Below the pieces are notes generated by a model, which saw only the letters and a program-made list of their open reading frames with translations, did no database searches and had not been told where the DNA came from. Shown one piece after another: positions 25,505 to 35,148 of a stretch of 64,000 nucleotides of DNA; position 1 is the stretch's first letter, and every line of letters starts with the position of its first letter. The translations under genes were made by a program, and so were the position numbers. The stretch spans positions 62,001-126,000 of the forward strand of contig NZ_PPTR01000006.1 in NCBI RefSeq assembly GCF_003339845.1, read 5' to 3'. The DNA is from Gordonibacter sp. 28C (GTDB lineage: Bacteria; Actinomycetota; Coriobacteriia; Coriobacteriales; Eggerthellaceae).

Positions 25505-26695
25505 TCAAGCTTCTTTCGACACCTCGAAGCCCGCCAGTTTTTGCCCGCGGAAGGCGGCGTGCGCTTCGGTGAGATCGCGCAGCTCCCGCGCGTCGACGGC
25601 ATCGGTCCACAGGCTCGCCGCAACCTCCAAGCCGCCGCCCTTCTTCTTGCCGGTCCACGTGCCCACCACTTCGCCGCGACGCACGACGGCGCCCGGATTG
25701 GCCACGGTGCGCCATATCCGGCGCTGCAACGCCTTGTCCGCTTGGAGGACGGTGCGGTCGCGCTGGTCGAGGTAGGGGTCGTGCGCCGACAACAGCAGCA
25801 GCTCGCGCTCGAGGGGCTCCGGAGAGAGCAGGCGCTCCTTGTCGGCGGCCAGCACGTACGCCCGCTTGCCTTCGTGCGTCACCGGCTCCATCTCGTCGGC
25901 GGCGGCGCTCCACAGGCGGCGCGCCTGCTTGCCGGAGCACCCCAGCCAGCTGACGAGCCGGTCGGGCGTCGAAGGGCCGTAGCAGTGCAGGAACTTCCGC
26001 ACGAGCTTCTTCGGCGCGTCCGCGTCGAACTCCGGCGGGCGGCCGAGCCACGCGCGCAGCGACGTGAACGTAGGGCTCGCGCCGTCGCGCTCGCCGAACG
26101 CCACCAAGCCCTCGAACGAACAGGGGCGCAGCAGGAAGGACACGGCCGCGCCGCCCACCGTCTGCTTGTCGGGGCTCCCGTACATCGACGGCGCGCGCCA
26201 AGGCCCCCGCTTGCTCGCGGGAAGCAGCGGCTCGATCCAGTCGGCCAGCGTTTGGTCGAGCGCGGTCTTGCCGACGATCACCTCGCCGTCCAGCTTCGGC
26301 ATGACGCGCTCGAGCAGGGCGAGCACCTCGTCGAACCCCATGTCCAGAAAATCGAGCGCCAGGCCGATGCCCTTCGTGTAGATCCACGGTTCGTCGCCCT
26401 GCGGAACCAACGCGGACAGGAACGCGGCGGCATCCGCCGCAGGGAACACCACCGGCGCGCCGCGGAAGCTCCACGCCTGCACGAGCGAGCGCTCCTTGTA
26501 CAGCAAGCGCTCCATGTCCTTTGCATCGAATGCGGGAACGCGGTTGCGCAGCGCGGCCTCCCATGCGCCCGGCGGGGTGTTCTGCATGCCGCACGCGCCT
26601 GCGACGGCGAGCGCGTCGGCTTCGCCGTACCACGCGTCCAGGTGATGCGCTTGCAGCCTGAAATTGCGAATGCGCTCGATGCCCGGCTCTTCCAT
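25505..26695 (-). CDS. AlkZ/YcaQ-like winged-helix DNA-binding protein
   Basis: The 396-residue protein belongs to the HTH_42 (DUF1006) family of winged-helix proteins, shown by the ERSLVQAWSFRGAPVVF core and repeated wing domains through the C terminus. AlkZ and YcaQ members are DNA glycosylases that unhook alkylated or cross-linked bases. Their catalytic QxQ or QxD segment corresponds here to Gln38-Asn39-Thr40, so the second catalytic position is Thr. It may be an inactive or specialised relative. The start follows AAAGGAG. No operon partner is present. Confidence 0.75.
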   Translation of the reverse strand: MEEPGIERIRNFRLQAHHLDAWYGEADALAVAGACGMQNTPPGAWEAALRNRVPAFDAKDMERLLYKERSLVQAWSFRGAPVVFPAADAAAFLSALVPQGDEPWIYTKGIGLALDFLDMGFDEVLALLERVMPKLDGEVIVGKTALDQTLADWIEPLLPASKRGPWRAPSMYGSPDKQTVGGAAVSFLLRPCSFEGLVAFGERDGASPTFTSLRAWLGRPPEFDADAPKKLVRKFLHCYGPSTPDRLVSWLGCSGKQARRLWSAAADEMEPVTHEGKRAYVLAADKERLLSPEPLERELLLLSAHDPYLDQRDRTVLQADKALQRRIWRTVANPGAVVRRGEVVGTWTGKKKGGGLEVAASLWTDAVDARELRDLTEAHAAFRGQKLAGFEVSKEA

Positions 26696-26996
26696 AAAGC
26701 GGCTCCTTTCGGTGCCCGACATCGCACACCTTATCAAAAGGCGCATGCGAACACCATGGAGATCGCACGGGTTCTCGGCTGATCGCCTTTGCAAAACCCC
26801 CGGTCACAGCTTCCGCAACCTGAGCGTGCGCGGAAAAATGCAAAACGCAACACCAGCTTGGTGGAGCGTGCGGGCCCGCAATCGCATGATAGGAGCCGCG
26901 AAAGACGCGTCGCGTCCGGCACCGCGGGCCGACAGCTTCCACGAGGCGCCGCGCGACTTTCGGGTATGATGCATTCACGAAACGAAAGGATTTCCG

Positions 26997-28238
26997 ATGA
27001 GCTTCGCCGACAACCTCGTTTACCTGCGCCAGCACTACGGCGTCACGCAGGAGAGCCTTGCCGAGCAGCTGGGCGTTTCGCGCCAAACCGTGTCCAAGTG
27101 GGAGGCCGGCACCAACTACCCCGAGATGGACAAGCTGCTGACGCTGTGCGACCTGTTCCGCACGAACCTGGACGACCTCATGCGCGGCAGCGTGCAGGTG
27201 ACGAACGACAACGATACCGAGCGCTACGACCGCCATATGAACCGCTTCGACCTGTCCATGGTGGCGGGCGTGGCCTTCATCCTCGTTGGTGTGGGCGTGC
27301 AAGGGGCCCTCGACGCCGTCGGGGTGTTCGGTGAGAACTTCGAAGCGGCCGTGTTCCTGGCGTTCGTGGTGGTGGGCGCGATGATCCTCATCATGGGCGC
27401 GCTCAGCCACGGCGAATTCAAACGCCGCAACCCTTCCATCGAGCCGCGCTACCGCGATGACGTGCTCGACCGTTTCAGCCGTCGCTTCCCCCTTTTGGTG
27501 GCGGGCGGCGTGGGCCTTATCCTGTTAGCGGTGATCTTTCTGGTGGGCATGTCCCCGGATGACGGAAACGCCGTGGTGGGCGGTGTGCGCTTGGAAGATT
27601 TCCTGTTGCTTTCCTTCATGCTCATCATCGCCCTGGGCGTCGGCACCATCATGTGGGCGTGCCTGCAGAAGTCGAAATACGACCTGTCCGAGCTCACCTA
27701 CATCGGCCATCGCCGCGAGCTGGGCGCCGACTTGCCGTCCACCGCGAACGTGAAGTCGCCCGAGCAGGTGCGGGCCGAGTCCATCATGGGCGTGGCGTGC
27801 GGCATCATCATGCTGTTGGCGGTGATCGTGTTCCTGGTATGGGGCTTCGTTCCGCTGTTCGACCAGGTCGACGGCTGGGACGGCATGGACAAATCTGCGC
27901 TCAAGGAGGCCGTTCGCAGCGGCCAGGGCGGCTTCGCCGTCAGCTGGATAGCGTTCGTGGTGGGCGGCATCCTGTGCGGCATCGTGTGCCTAGCGGGCAG
28001 CGTGCTGTTCAAGTCGCAAGACGATTGGATCGCCGAGGCGCGCCAAGAAGACGCGTGGATGAAGTACGCGCAGAATTGCGCAAAGGACGATCCTGGGGCG
28101 CGCGGCCCCGAGCAGCAAGCCGACGGGCAGCCGGACCAGACGCCAACTCAGGCCGCCGCGTCAAAAGAGCCTCGGCCTTCCGCAACGGAAACCCCTCGCC
28201 CGCCAAGCGCAACGCAGAACAGGTCGACCTGGAAATAG
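26997..28238 (+). CDS. XRE-family regulator with membrane domain
   Basis: The 413-residue protein has an N-terminal XRE helix-turn-helix (about residues 5-60: YGVTQESLAEQLGVSRQTVSKWEAGT). Behind it are about six membrane segments (about 88-135, 165-180, 200-220, 265-290 and 315-340) and a polar tail rich in Pro, Gln and Ala. Such membrane-tethered XRE proteins are common in actinobacteria and Firmicutes; they probably link DNA binding to an envelope signal. The ribosome site GAAAGGA precedes the start. It converges with the ABC-F gene, with a 9-bp gap. Confidence 0.82.
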   Translation: MSFADNLVYLRQHYGVTQESLAEQLGVSRQTVSKWEAGTNYPEMDKLLTLCDLFRTNLDDLMRGSVQVTNDNDTERYDRHMNRFDLSMVAGVAFILVGVGVQGALDAVGVFGENFEAAVFLAFVVVGAMILIMGALSHGEFKRRNPSIEPRYRDDVLDRFSRRFPLLVAGGVGLILLAVIFLVGMSPDDGNAVVGGVRLEDFLLLSFMLIIALGVGTIMWACLQKSKYDLSELTYIGHRRELGADLPSTANVKSPEQVRAESIMGVACGIIMLLAVIVFLVWGFVPLFDQVDGWDGMDKSALKEAVRSGQGGFAVSWIAFVVGGILCGIVCLAGSVLFKSQDDWIAEARQEDAWMKYAQNCAKDDPGARGPEQQADGQPDQTPTQAAASKEPRPSATETPRPPSATQNRSTWK

Positions 28239-28247
28239 GGGAACGCG

Positions 28248-30152
28248 CTACTCCCCCAGCTTCTCGGCGGCTTCGAGCCACTCTTCCTCGAGGGCGTCCA
28301 CCTGAGCCTGCAGGTCGTCGATCTGCGTTTGGAAGTCGCCGAGAGCGGTGAAGTCGCTCGGGTCGGCGGCGGCCATCTGCGCACGCACGTCGTCGATCTT
28401 GGCGTTGAGCGTTTCCGTTTTGCGCTCGTTCGACTGCATGAGCTTGCGCAGCGTGCGTATCTCACCGCCGGAAAGCCGCTCCCCGGCCCCGCTCGCGGCA
28501 TCGTGCGATCCAGCTTCGGTCGCGCCCGAAGAGGCGAAGGGGCGGGCGGCGTCCACAAAGCGAGTTCCGCAGCCCTGCGAGGACTGTTTGAGCGACTGGG
28601 CGGCGCCCGCCCCTTCGCCGGGACGGGTCGAATCCCGCGCCTCCGTCAGCCTCAGATACTCGTCGACGCCACCGGGGAGGTGGCGAATCCGCCCATCCAG
28701 CAGGGCGAACTGATGGTCGGTCACGCGCTCCATGAGGTAGCGATCGTGCGTCACCAAAAGCAGCGTGCCGGGCCAGCCGTCAAGCAGGTCCTCCACCGAG
28801 GCCAGCATGTCGGTGTCCAAGTCGTTGCCCGGCTCGTCGAGGACCAGCACGTTCGGCTCGTCCAGCAAAATCAGCATGAGCGCCAATCTGCGCTTCTGGC
28901 CGCCCGACAGGTCGCATACCGGCTCGTTCAGATCGGCGCGCGTGAAGCCCAGCTTCTCCAGCAGCTGCCCCGGCGTCATCTCCTTGCCGTCGAGCATGGT
29001 GCGGCGGCTGTAGCGGCCCACCACCTGCCGCACGCGGTCGTCGCCGAAGCGCGCAAGGTCGTCCAAATGCTGCGACAGCACGGCGAAACGCACCGTTTTC
29101 CCTATCTTCACCAGGCCCGACGTGGGCTTCTGCAAGCCCTGGATCACGCGCAAGAGCGTGGTTTTGCCCGCGCCGTTCTCGCCGACGATGCCGTAGCGGT
29201 CGCCAGGGCCGATGATCCAGTCCACGTCGTCCAACACCGTGCGGCTGGAACCGTCCGCGTTGTCGAAGCGCACGGTTACGCGCTCCAAGTCCACCACCTG
29301 CTTGCCCAGTCGCGCCATGGCCATGCGCTTGAGCTCCAGCTCGTCGCGCAGGGGCGGCACGTCGGCGATGAGCTCTTGGGCGGCGGCCACGTGGAACTTC
29401 GGCTTCGTCGCGCGAGCCCGCGCTCCGCGCGAGAGCCACGCCAGCTCGCGACGCAGCTCGTTCTGGCGTTTCTGCTCGGCCAGCGCGGCCAGGCGGTCGC
29501 GCTCCACGCGCTGCATGATGTAGGCCGAGAAGCCGCCTTCGAACGGGTCGACCTCACGGTCGTGCACCTCCCACATGCGCGTGCAAACCTCGTCGAGGAA
29601 CCAACGGTCATGCGTGACCACCAAAAGCGCGCCCGCTCCCTGCTTCCAGCGCGTCTTCAGGTGCCCGGCCAGCCACGTGATGGCGCGCACGTCCAAGTGG
29701 TTCGTGGGCTCGTCGAGCGCGAGCACGTCCCAGTCGCCGATGAGCAGCCGCACGAGGTCAACCCGCCGTCGCTGCCCGCCCGACAGCGTGCCCACCCGCG
29801 CGTTCCAAGGGATGTCGGAGGCCAGCCCCGCGATGACGTCGCGGATGCGGGCGTCGCTCGCCCACTCGTACTCCGGCAGGTCGCCCACCACGGCGCGCTC
29901 CACGGTGTCGTCGTCGGAAAGCGCGTCGGCCTGCCCCAGCACGCCCACGTGCACCGAGCCGTTCTTCAGCACACGCCCTTCGTCGGGCTCCAGCTGGCCC
30001 GCCAGCAGGTTCAGCAGCGTGGACTTGCCGTCGCCGTTGCGGCCCACAATGCCGATGCGGTCGCCCTCGTCCACGCCTAAAGAAATCCCGTCGAACACCG
30101 TCTTCGTGGGGAATTCCACCCGCACCTTCTCGCATCCCAGCAGAAACGCCAT
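28248..30152 (-). CDS. ABC-F family ATPase (Uup/ribosome-associated type)
   Basis: The 634-residue soluble protein has two ABC cassettes. Walker A motifs are GRNGDGKST (residues about 36-44) and GENGAGKTT (about 320), and signature motifs are LSGGQRRR and LSGGQKRR. There is no membrane domain. The linker between cassettes is the usual ABC-F interdomain region, and residues 560-634 form a coiled coil. ABC-F proteins act on the ribosome, in translation rescue or antibiotic protection, and Uup is tied to DNA transposition and the ribosome. Which role applies here is open. Confidence 0.88.
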   Translation of the reverse strand: MAFLLGCEKVRVEFPTKTVFDGISLGVDEGDRIGIVGRNGDGKSTLLNLLAGQLEPDEGRVLKNGSVHVGVLGQADALSDDDTVERAVVGDLPEYEWASDARIRDVIAGLASDIPWNARVGTLSGGQRRRVDLVRLLIGDWDVLALDEPTNHLDVRAITWLAGHLKTRWKQGAGALLVVTHDRWFLDEVCTRMWEVHDREVDPFEGGFSAYIMQRVERDRLAALAEQKRQNELRRELAWLSRGARARATKPKFHVAAAQELIADVPPLRDELELKRMAMARLGKQVVDLERVTVRFDNADGSSRTVLDDVDWIIGPGDRYGIVGENGAGKTTLLRVIQGLQKPTSGLVKIGKTVRFAVLSQHLDDLARFGDDRVRQVVGRYSRRTMLDGKEMTPGQLLEKLGFTRADLNEPVCDLSGGQKRRLALMLILLDEPNVLVLDEPGNDLDTDMLASVEDLLDGWPGTLLLVTHDRYLMERVTDHQFALLDGRIRHLPGGVDEYLRLTEARDSTRPGEGAGAAQSLKQSSQGCGTRFVDAARPFASSGATEAGSHDAASGAGERLSGGEIRTLRKLMQSNERKTETLNAKIDDVRAQMAAADPSDFTALGDFQTQIDDLQAQVDALEEEWLEAAEKLGE

Positions 30153-30547
30153 GAAGAGCCTTTCTTTCTCTTGAGCAAAAACCTTGTCGAAGCATACCTC
30201 ACCCGATTCGCCCCCACCAGAGTACCACGCCCTTTACGCAATGAAGCCATCGACGCCGAACGTCGCGCTACCGGATCGGGCGTTCACCGCTCGATCTCGC
30301 ACGGCTTCGACGAAACGGCGCTTTTCCGCCGCAAGCCGGGATCGACATGCCGCAACGTGGTCGCCTAGCATCGCCATGGTGCAGCAGGTCCGAACGCCGG
30401 TAGCGCTTCGATTTGCCGGCGCGGGGCAGCTTCCGCTGTTAATCCATAATTGACACGCCCGTGCGCAGCGCCTGACGGCGATCTGGCGCTGCGCAGCCTC
30501 GAACGAGGGAATGTCAATGGCGGTTCAACGGCGGGAAGCCCCCGATT

Positions 30548-30699
30548 CGGCACAAAAACCGAGTTCAGGGAATCCTCGATAGGGTGCGTAACGCTTCCGC
30601 GTCAAGCTCGGGAATTGCGACCTGCGGTTTTCTTTCGAATGCCCGACGAAGGGCACCGGAATGGGTCTCGAATATTCCCTGAACTCGGTTTTTGTGCCG
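30548..30699. repeat. Foldback element 4 (26-bp perfect arms)
   Basis: Arms 30548-30573 and 30674-30699 are perfectly complementary over 26 bp with a 100-bp interior. The arm begins CGGCACAAAAACCG. It lies in the 30153-30992 gap before the flavoprotein. No gene is convincing there; the long frame extending 5' from the flavoprotein is noncoding by start-site evidence. Confidence 0.75.
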
Positions 30700-30992
30700 T
30701 ATTGCGGCATGCCGAGCAAAGCGCCTCGCCCACAAATGCCGAAAAAGCGGGCGCGGTGAGCGGTGCGGCCGAACACGCTGCTGGCGAGCGCCCGCCACGC
30801 GCCAGATGCGTGCCCGACACGCGCGAAAGGTTTTCCGCGTCCGCCGCGGTTTTCCCTTCGTACGCCGTCGAACTTCCTCCCGCCTTGCGCGACATCGTTC
30901 CGACGTGCCGTTTTCCCTCCTCAAACCACCGGCGCGGCGCACCTACAATGAAGGCGTCCCGAGGAGGGGATCGTTCGAACAAGGAGGGAATC

Positions 30993-32828
30993 ATGAAAGA
31001 CGAAGCAAAGCGAGGGCTCCCAGGCGAAGACGCCAAGGCCACGGGAAGGCACGCGCTCAGCCGGCGCAGCTTCTTCAAGGCAGCCGCCACAGCGGGCATC
31101 GCCACGGCGGCGGGCGGCGCGCTCGCCGCATGCGCGCCGTCGCAAGCAGCCTCGGAGAAGGGCTCGGGCGACAAGGCCATGGCGGCGTTCGAAGCGGCTG
31201 CGGCGCCCATCGAGCCCGTCGAGCCGCCGGCATCGTGGGACTTCGAAGCCGACGTCGTCGTCGTGGGATCGGGCGGCGGCGGCATCACCGGCTCGGTGCG
31301 CCTGGCGGACGCGGGCAACAAGGTCGTCATGCTGGAGAAGAACGAGAAGACCGGCGGCACCTCGTCGTACGGCGGCATGTTCGTCAACTTCGGCGGGCAC
31401 CGCATGGCCAACGAGGTGGAATGGGCCTACCCCAGCTACCCCTACGACCCGAACAAAGTGGTCGCGTACGTGAACGACCTGCAGCAGATGACGGTTGACC
31501 CGGAGCTGCTGTACGCCATGGCGGTGGAGGGCCCGCTGTGCATCGATTGGATGGCCGACGCCCTCGAAGTCCCCTGGGCGCCGTCGAGCAAAGGCCCCGC
31601 CGGCATGAAGAGCCTGTACTGGGACGGCCAGATTACGGCGAAGAACTCCATCGAGATCAACCACTTCCCCTTCGAGATGATGACCGAAACGGCCAAGAAG
31701 CACGGCGTGGACATCCACACGAGCACCGAGGCGCTCGCCCTTGTCATGGACAACGGCGCCGTGGTGGGCATCAAGGCGAAAACACCCGACGGCGAGAAGT
31801 TCTACCACGGGAAGAAGGGCGTGCTCCTCACGGCCGGCGGCTTCGAGATGAACCGCGCCATGCTGAGCAAGTACACGCCTACCTGCCTGCGCGGCATCGT
31901 GAACGTTGCCACCCCGCCGTACAACGACGGCGCGTGCATCCGCATGGGCCTGGGAGCGGGCGCCGACCTTTCCGGCTACAACTCGGTCGCCTGCTTCGAC
32001 GGCAGCGTGGAGTGGGAGCCTTACGACGAGTTCGCCACCACCATGAACGCCCACGTCAACAAGGACGGCAACCAGGCGGTGCGCCAGCCTTGGCTGCTCA
32101 TCAACCGCATGGGGCAGCGCGTGCCGTACCTGAGCACCGGCGGATCGTCCTACCCCTTCCAGAACACCGACCCCGACTCCATGGTCACGGCGCTCACCGA
32201 CCAAGGCGCCGTGGAGATGAGCCAACCGGGCGGGCGCGCCTACGTGTGCTTCGACTCGAAGTTCGAGCAGCTGGTGGGCGACAACTACTTCAAGCAGTCC
32301 GTCTGCCGCGTGGGCAAGGTCATCCCCGACGACGACCCGCTCATCGACCGCGTGCCCGAGTGGCAGCGCGACTGGCGCAACGCGTTCCAGATCATGGTGG
32401 ACGCGGGCGCCGTGAAGGAGTGCGACACCATCGAGGAGCTGGAAAAGGAACTCGGCCTGCGCGAGGGCGTGCTGGTGAAGGCCGTGGAGGATTGGAACAA
32501 AGCCTGCGAAGCCGGCGAGGACACCGTGCCCACGTACAAGTACGATCCCGAGTGGCTCATCCCCATCGGCGACCCGCCGTACTACGGCGCGAAGATCGGC
32601 GGCAACCTGTTCGCCACGAAGTGCGGCCTGCGCATCAATCCGAAGATGCAGGTGGTGGACACGGAAGGCGCGGTCATACCCGGCCTGTACGCCGGTTGGC
32701 ACACCGCGGGCGGCTCCAACGGCGAGAACAACATCGCCGGCAAGCCGTTCAACGGCATCTACGGCGACGTGGGCCTGTCGTTCGTGGGCGGCTACATGGC
32801 GGCCGGCAGCATCATCGACGAAGCCTAG
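30993..32828 (+). CDS. Tat-exported FAD-dependent fumarate-reductase-like flavoprotein
   Basis: The 611-residue protein begins with a Tat signal (SRRSFFK, Arg24-Arg25) and a possible lipobox ending at Cys47 (LAAC). The FAD Rossmann motif GSGGGG is at 92-97, and the C-terminal GWHTAGGSNGENNIAGKPFN region matches FAD-dependent fumarate reductase / FccA-type dehydrogenases. There is no heme domain, so it probably takes electrons from a separate cytochrome. Coriobacteria carry many such enzymes, some acting on unusual dietary or drug substrates; the acceptor here is unknown. The start has a strong AAGGAGGG site. A LysR gene follows on the opposite strand. Confidence 0.88.
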   Translation: MKDEAKRGLPGEDAKATGRHALSRRSFFKAAATAGIATAAGGALAACAPSQAASEKGSGDKAMAAFEAAAAPIEPVEPPASWDFEADVVVVGSGGGGITGSVRLADAGNKVVMLEKNEKTGGTSSYGGMFVNFGGHRMANEVEWAYPSYPYDPNKVVAYVNDLQQMTVDPELLYAMAVEGPLCIDWMADALEVPWAPSSKGPAGMKSLYWDGQITAKNSIEINHFPFEMMTETAKKHGVDIHTSTEALALVMDNGAVVGIKAKTPDGEKFYHGKKGVLLTAGGFEMNRAMLSKYTPTCLRGIVNVATPPYNDGACIRMGLGAGADLSGYNSVACFDGSVEWEPYDEFATTMNAHVNKDGNQAVRQPWLLINRMGQRVPYLSTGGSSYPFQNTDPDSMVTALTDQGAVEMSQPGGRAYVCFDSKFEQLVGDNYFKQSVCRVGKVIPDDDPLIDRVPEWQRDWRNAFQIMVDAGAVKECDTIEELEKELGLREGVLVKAVEDWNKACEAGEDTVPTYKYDPEWLIPIGDPPYYGAKIGGNLFATKCGLRINPKMQVVDTEGAVIPGLYAGWHTAGGSNGENNIAGKPFNGIYGDVGLSFVGGYMAAGSIIDEA

Positions 32829-32868
32829 ACCTTCCGCAAACCGCGCCCTCCCTCCCTTCGGCGCGGAC

Positions 32869-32900
32869 GGCGCCCCGCGAGATTCCCCTCGCGGGGCGCC
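32869..32900. terminator. Hairpin after the flavoprotein gene
   Basis: A 13-bp perfect stem (32869-32881 with 32888-32900, six-base loop ATTCCC) lies between two convergent genes. T-runs are weak on both sides, but the position fits a bidirectional terminator. Confidence 0.6.
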
Positions 32901-32996
32901 GCGTTGTTCGAAGGGTCTTGAACGCGCGTGGCGCGCGAGATCGGCACGTGAGCGGCAGAACGGCGCGCAGGCCGTGCGGCGCGCCTGGAACCGAAA

Positions 32997-33929
32997 CTAC
33001 CGCGCGAGCGCCGCCGCCTTCAAACGCTCCAAGAACGCGGAGCCGCACGCGTCGAGGCGCTCGGGATCGCACAGCACGTGCAGCTCGCAGGGAATGGAGA
33101 AGTCCTCGACCCCGAATATCCTGATGTCCGGGCTCGATCTCAACCCCGAGCGCGATCCCGCCAACGCCACGCCGAACGTCTCGCCCAGTCCGGACAGGTA
33201 CAGGTCCAGGTAGTTCGCGCACGGCTGATTGTCCGGCTCCACCGCCACGCCGACGGCGGCGAAGTAATCCGACACCGTCTCGCCCGCGCATACCATGTTC
33301 CGCGAATTCCCCAGCAGCAGCGTGTATCCCTCGAGGTCGGCTGCGGAAATGCGCTCCTTCTCGAACAGGGGGCACGTGCGGTTCATCCAAAACAGGCACT
33401 CGCCCGTTTCAAGATAGAAACTCGACACCCCCTCGGGCAGCGAAAGCGGCTCGACGGCGTCCGTGCACCCTCGGTTGCGCAGATGGGCGAACAGGGACAG
33501 ATCCACTTTGCCTGCCTGCACCGACTCGACGTTCGCGTACGTGCCCGAAGCGAACAGTATCTCGATATGCTTGTCGGGACATTCTTCCTTGAAGGCGGCT
33601 ATGGAGCCCAGCAGCAGATCCTCGAACGGCGGGTAGTCCAACGTGCCCACCACGAGCGACGAAGACTCGGCGGCGAACGCGCGGCACTCCTCCACGCTCT
33701 CGTCCACCACCTTCACGATGGCGCGCGCCTTCTTCAGGAACAGCTTGCCCGTGGGCGACAGCTCCAGCGCCCCGCCGCGCTTCACGGTGAGCGGCGCGCC
33801 CACCTCGTCTTCGAGCGCGTGGATATGAGCGCGCAACGTGGGCTGCGAAACGAACAGCTCCGCAGACGCCTGGGCGTAGTTGAGCGTGCGCGAGAACGCC
33901 AGGTACTCTTTCAAGTAAGCGGTTTCCAA
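32997..33929 (-). CDS. LysR-family transcriptional regulator
   Basis: The 310-residue protein has a LysR helix-turn-helix in its first 60 residues (LNYAQASAELFVSQPTLRAHIHALEDEVG) and a periplasmic-binding-protein-like effector domain after about residue 90. The start is a TTG at 33929, preceded by GGGGAGGG. It converges on the flavoprotein gene, which may or may not be its target. The effector is unknown. Confidence 0.85.
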   Translation of the reverse strand: METAYLKEYLAFSRTLNYAQASAELFVSQPTLRAHIHALEDEVGAPLTVKRGGALELSPTGKLFLKKARAIVKVVDESVEECRAFAAESSSLVVGTLDYPPFEDLLLGSIAAFKEECPDKHIEILFASGTYANVESVQAGKVDLSLFAHLRNRGCTDAVEPLSLPEGVSSFYLETGECLFWMNRTCPLFEKERISAADLEGYTLLLGNSRNMVCAGETVSDYFAAVGVAVEPDNQPCANYLDLYLSGLGETFGVALAGSRSGLRSSPDIRIFGVEDFSIPCELHVLCDPERLDACGSAFLERLKAAALAR

Positions 33930-34014
33930 TGGTATCCCTCCCCTCTACCATTGTCCCCCACTATACACGAATCGCGCGCAGCGTGCGCCCGACGAGCCGG
34001 CCCCGAACGCCCCC

Positions 34015-35142
34015 CTATTGCATGATCGTCATCACGGCCACCATGAACGCCACCGTCAGCGCGAAGCCGCCCGCCATGATGGCCCACACGGCGGGGCGGG
34101 CCCAGTTCATGGTCCAGCCGATGCCGAAGCGCTCGGGCAAGAACAGGCTGGGGTCGTCGGGATTGAAGTAGAACACGCCCAGCTTCCAATGCTCGTCGTC
34201 GTCGGCCAGCAGTTTGTCGGAGGCGCTCATGCGCGCGAACACGCGGGCGCCGCCCTGGCCGTACACCAGGCTGATGGCCAGCGAGCCCACCACCATCACC
34301 AGCGCCAACGCCACCACGAACACGCCCGCCTGCCCCAAGCCTATCACGCCGATGAACGCCAGCTCCATCACCGGCCCCAGCAGGCTGAGGGCCAGGCCGC
34401 CCGCCACCAGCAGTATGCTCTGGGCGCGCGCGAACATGCCGTAGGCCAGCGCCGACGTGGCCGGCGCGTTCGGGTTCGACGGCTTCTTCGACCGCAGGAT
34501 GGTCCAGTGCGAGAACACCATGCACGCCGCCATGAACGCCACGATGAGCACGGGAGCCAGCACGGTGAGCGGGGTTTTCTCCATGTACTCCGTCACCTCG
34601 CCCTGGAAGTTCATGTGCTGCGGGATAAGATCGGGCATCTGGGCGTACCCCACGATGCCGATGGCCAACGTCAAAGCGACGACGGGCAGGTACAGCAGGT
34701 TCCACTTGAGCGGCACGGCGCGCGGCACGGGCGCGTCGCCCACCACGGCAACGGTCTCCTGCGCCGCGGCCTGCCAACCCCTCTCTTTCTTGTACGTCCG
34801 CACTTTCGAGCGGAAGTACAACATGAGCCCGTAGCTCATGCCGCAGATCAGCAGCGTGCCCACGCAGAGCACGGCCAAAGCCACGCCGGCGTTCCCCGTG
34901 AACGCGCCGAAGGTGCCTGCAGCCGTGAGCGCCGCCGTGAGCGCGCCCATGATCAGCGCATAGCGCAGCTTGAGCACGCGCAGGTAGGGATCGTGCGCGG
35001 CGGCGTCGGGCACGGTGACGGCGAACACCTCGCCGCGTCGCATGAGGAACGGCGTCACGACGGTCATGATGCCCACGATCGGCACCAGCAGGACGGTCAG
35101 GGCGAGCATCGCCGTGGCGAACTCCGTTGCGTTTCCCTCCAC
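34015..35142 (-). CDS. DUF1648/DUF5808 membrane protein
   Basis: The 375-residue protein has about eight membrane segments. A DUF1648 segment occurs near residue 150 (PLKWNLLYLPVVALTLAIGI, then DLIPQHMNFQGEV) and the C terminus matches DUF5808 (HWKLGVFYFNPDDPSLFLPERFGIGW). Such proteins occur beside GntR regulators and ABC exporters. It ends an operon of five genes; the GTG start lies 6 bp after the GntR stop. Confidence 0.75.
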   Translation of the reverse strand: MEGNATEFATAMLALTVLLVPIVGIMTVVTPFLMRRGEVFAVTVPDAAAHDPYLRVLKLRYALIMGALTAALTAAGTFGAFTGNAGVALAVLCVGTLLICGMSYGLMLYFRSKVRTYKKERGWQAAAQETVAVVGDAPVPRAVPLKWNLLYLPVVALTLAIGIVGYAQMPDLIPQHMNFQGEVTEYMEKTPLTVLAPVLIVAFMAACMVFSHWTILRSKKPSNPNAPATSALAYGMFARAQSILLVAGGLALSLLGPVMELAFIGVIGLGQAGVFVVALALVMVVGSLAISLVYGQGGARVFARMSASDKLLADDDEHWKLGVFYFNPDDPSLFLPERFGIGWTMNWARPAVWAIMAGGFALTVAFMVAVMTIMQ

Positions 35143-35148
35143 GGCGCG

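Noticed and set aside
30153-30992. Upstream extension of the flavoprotein frame (about 180 codons)
   Set aside because: The Tat signal and strong ribosome site define a start at 30993, and the extension runs through the foldback element.
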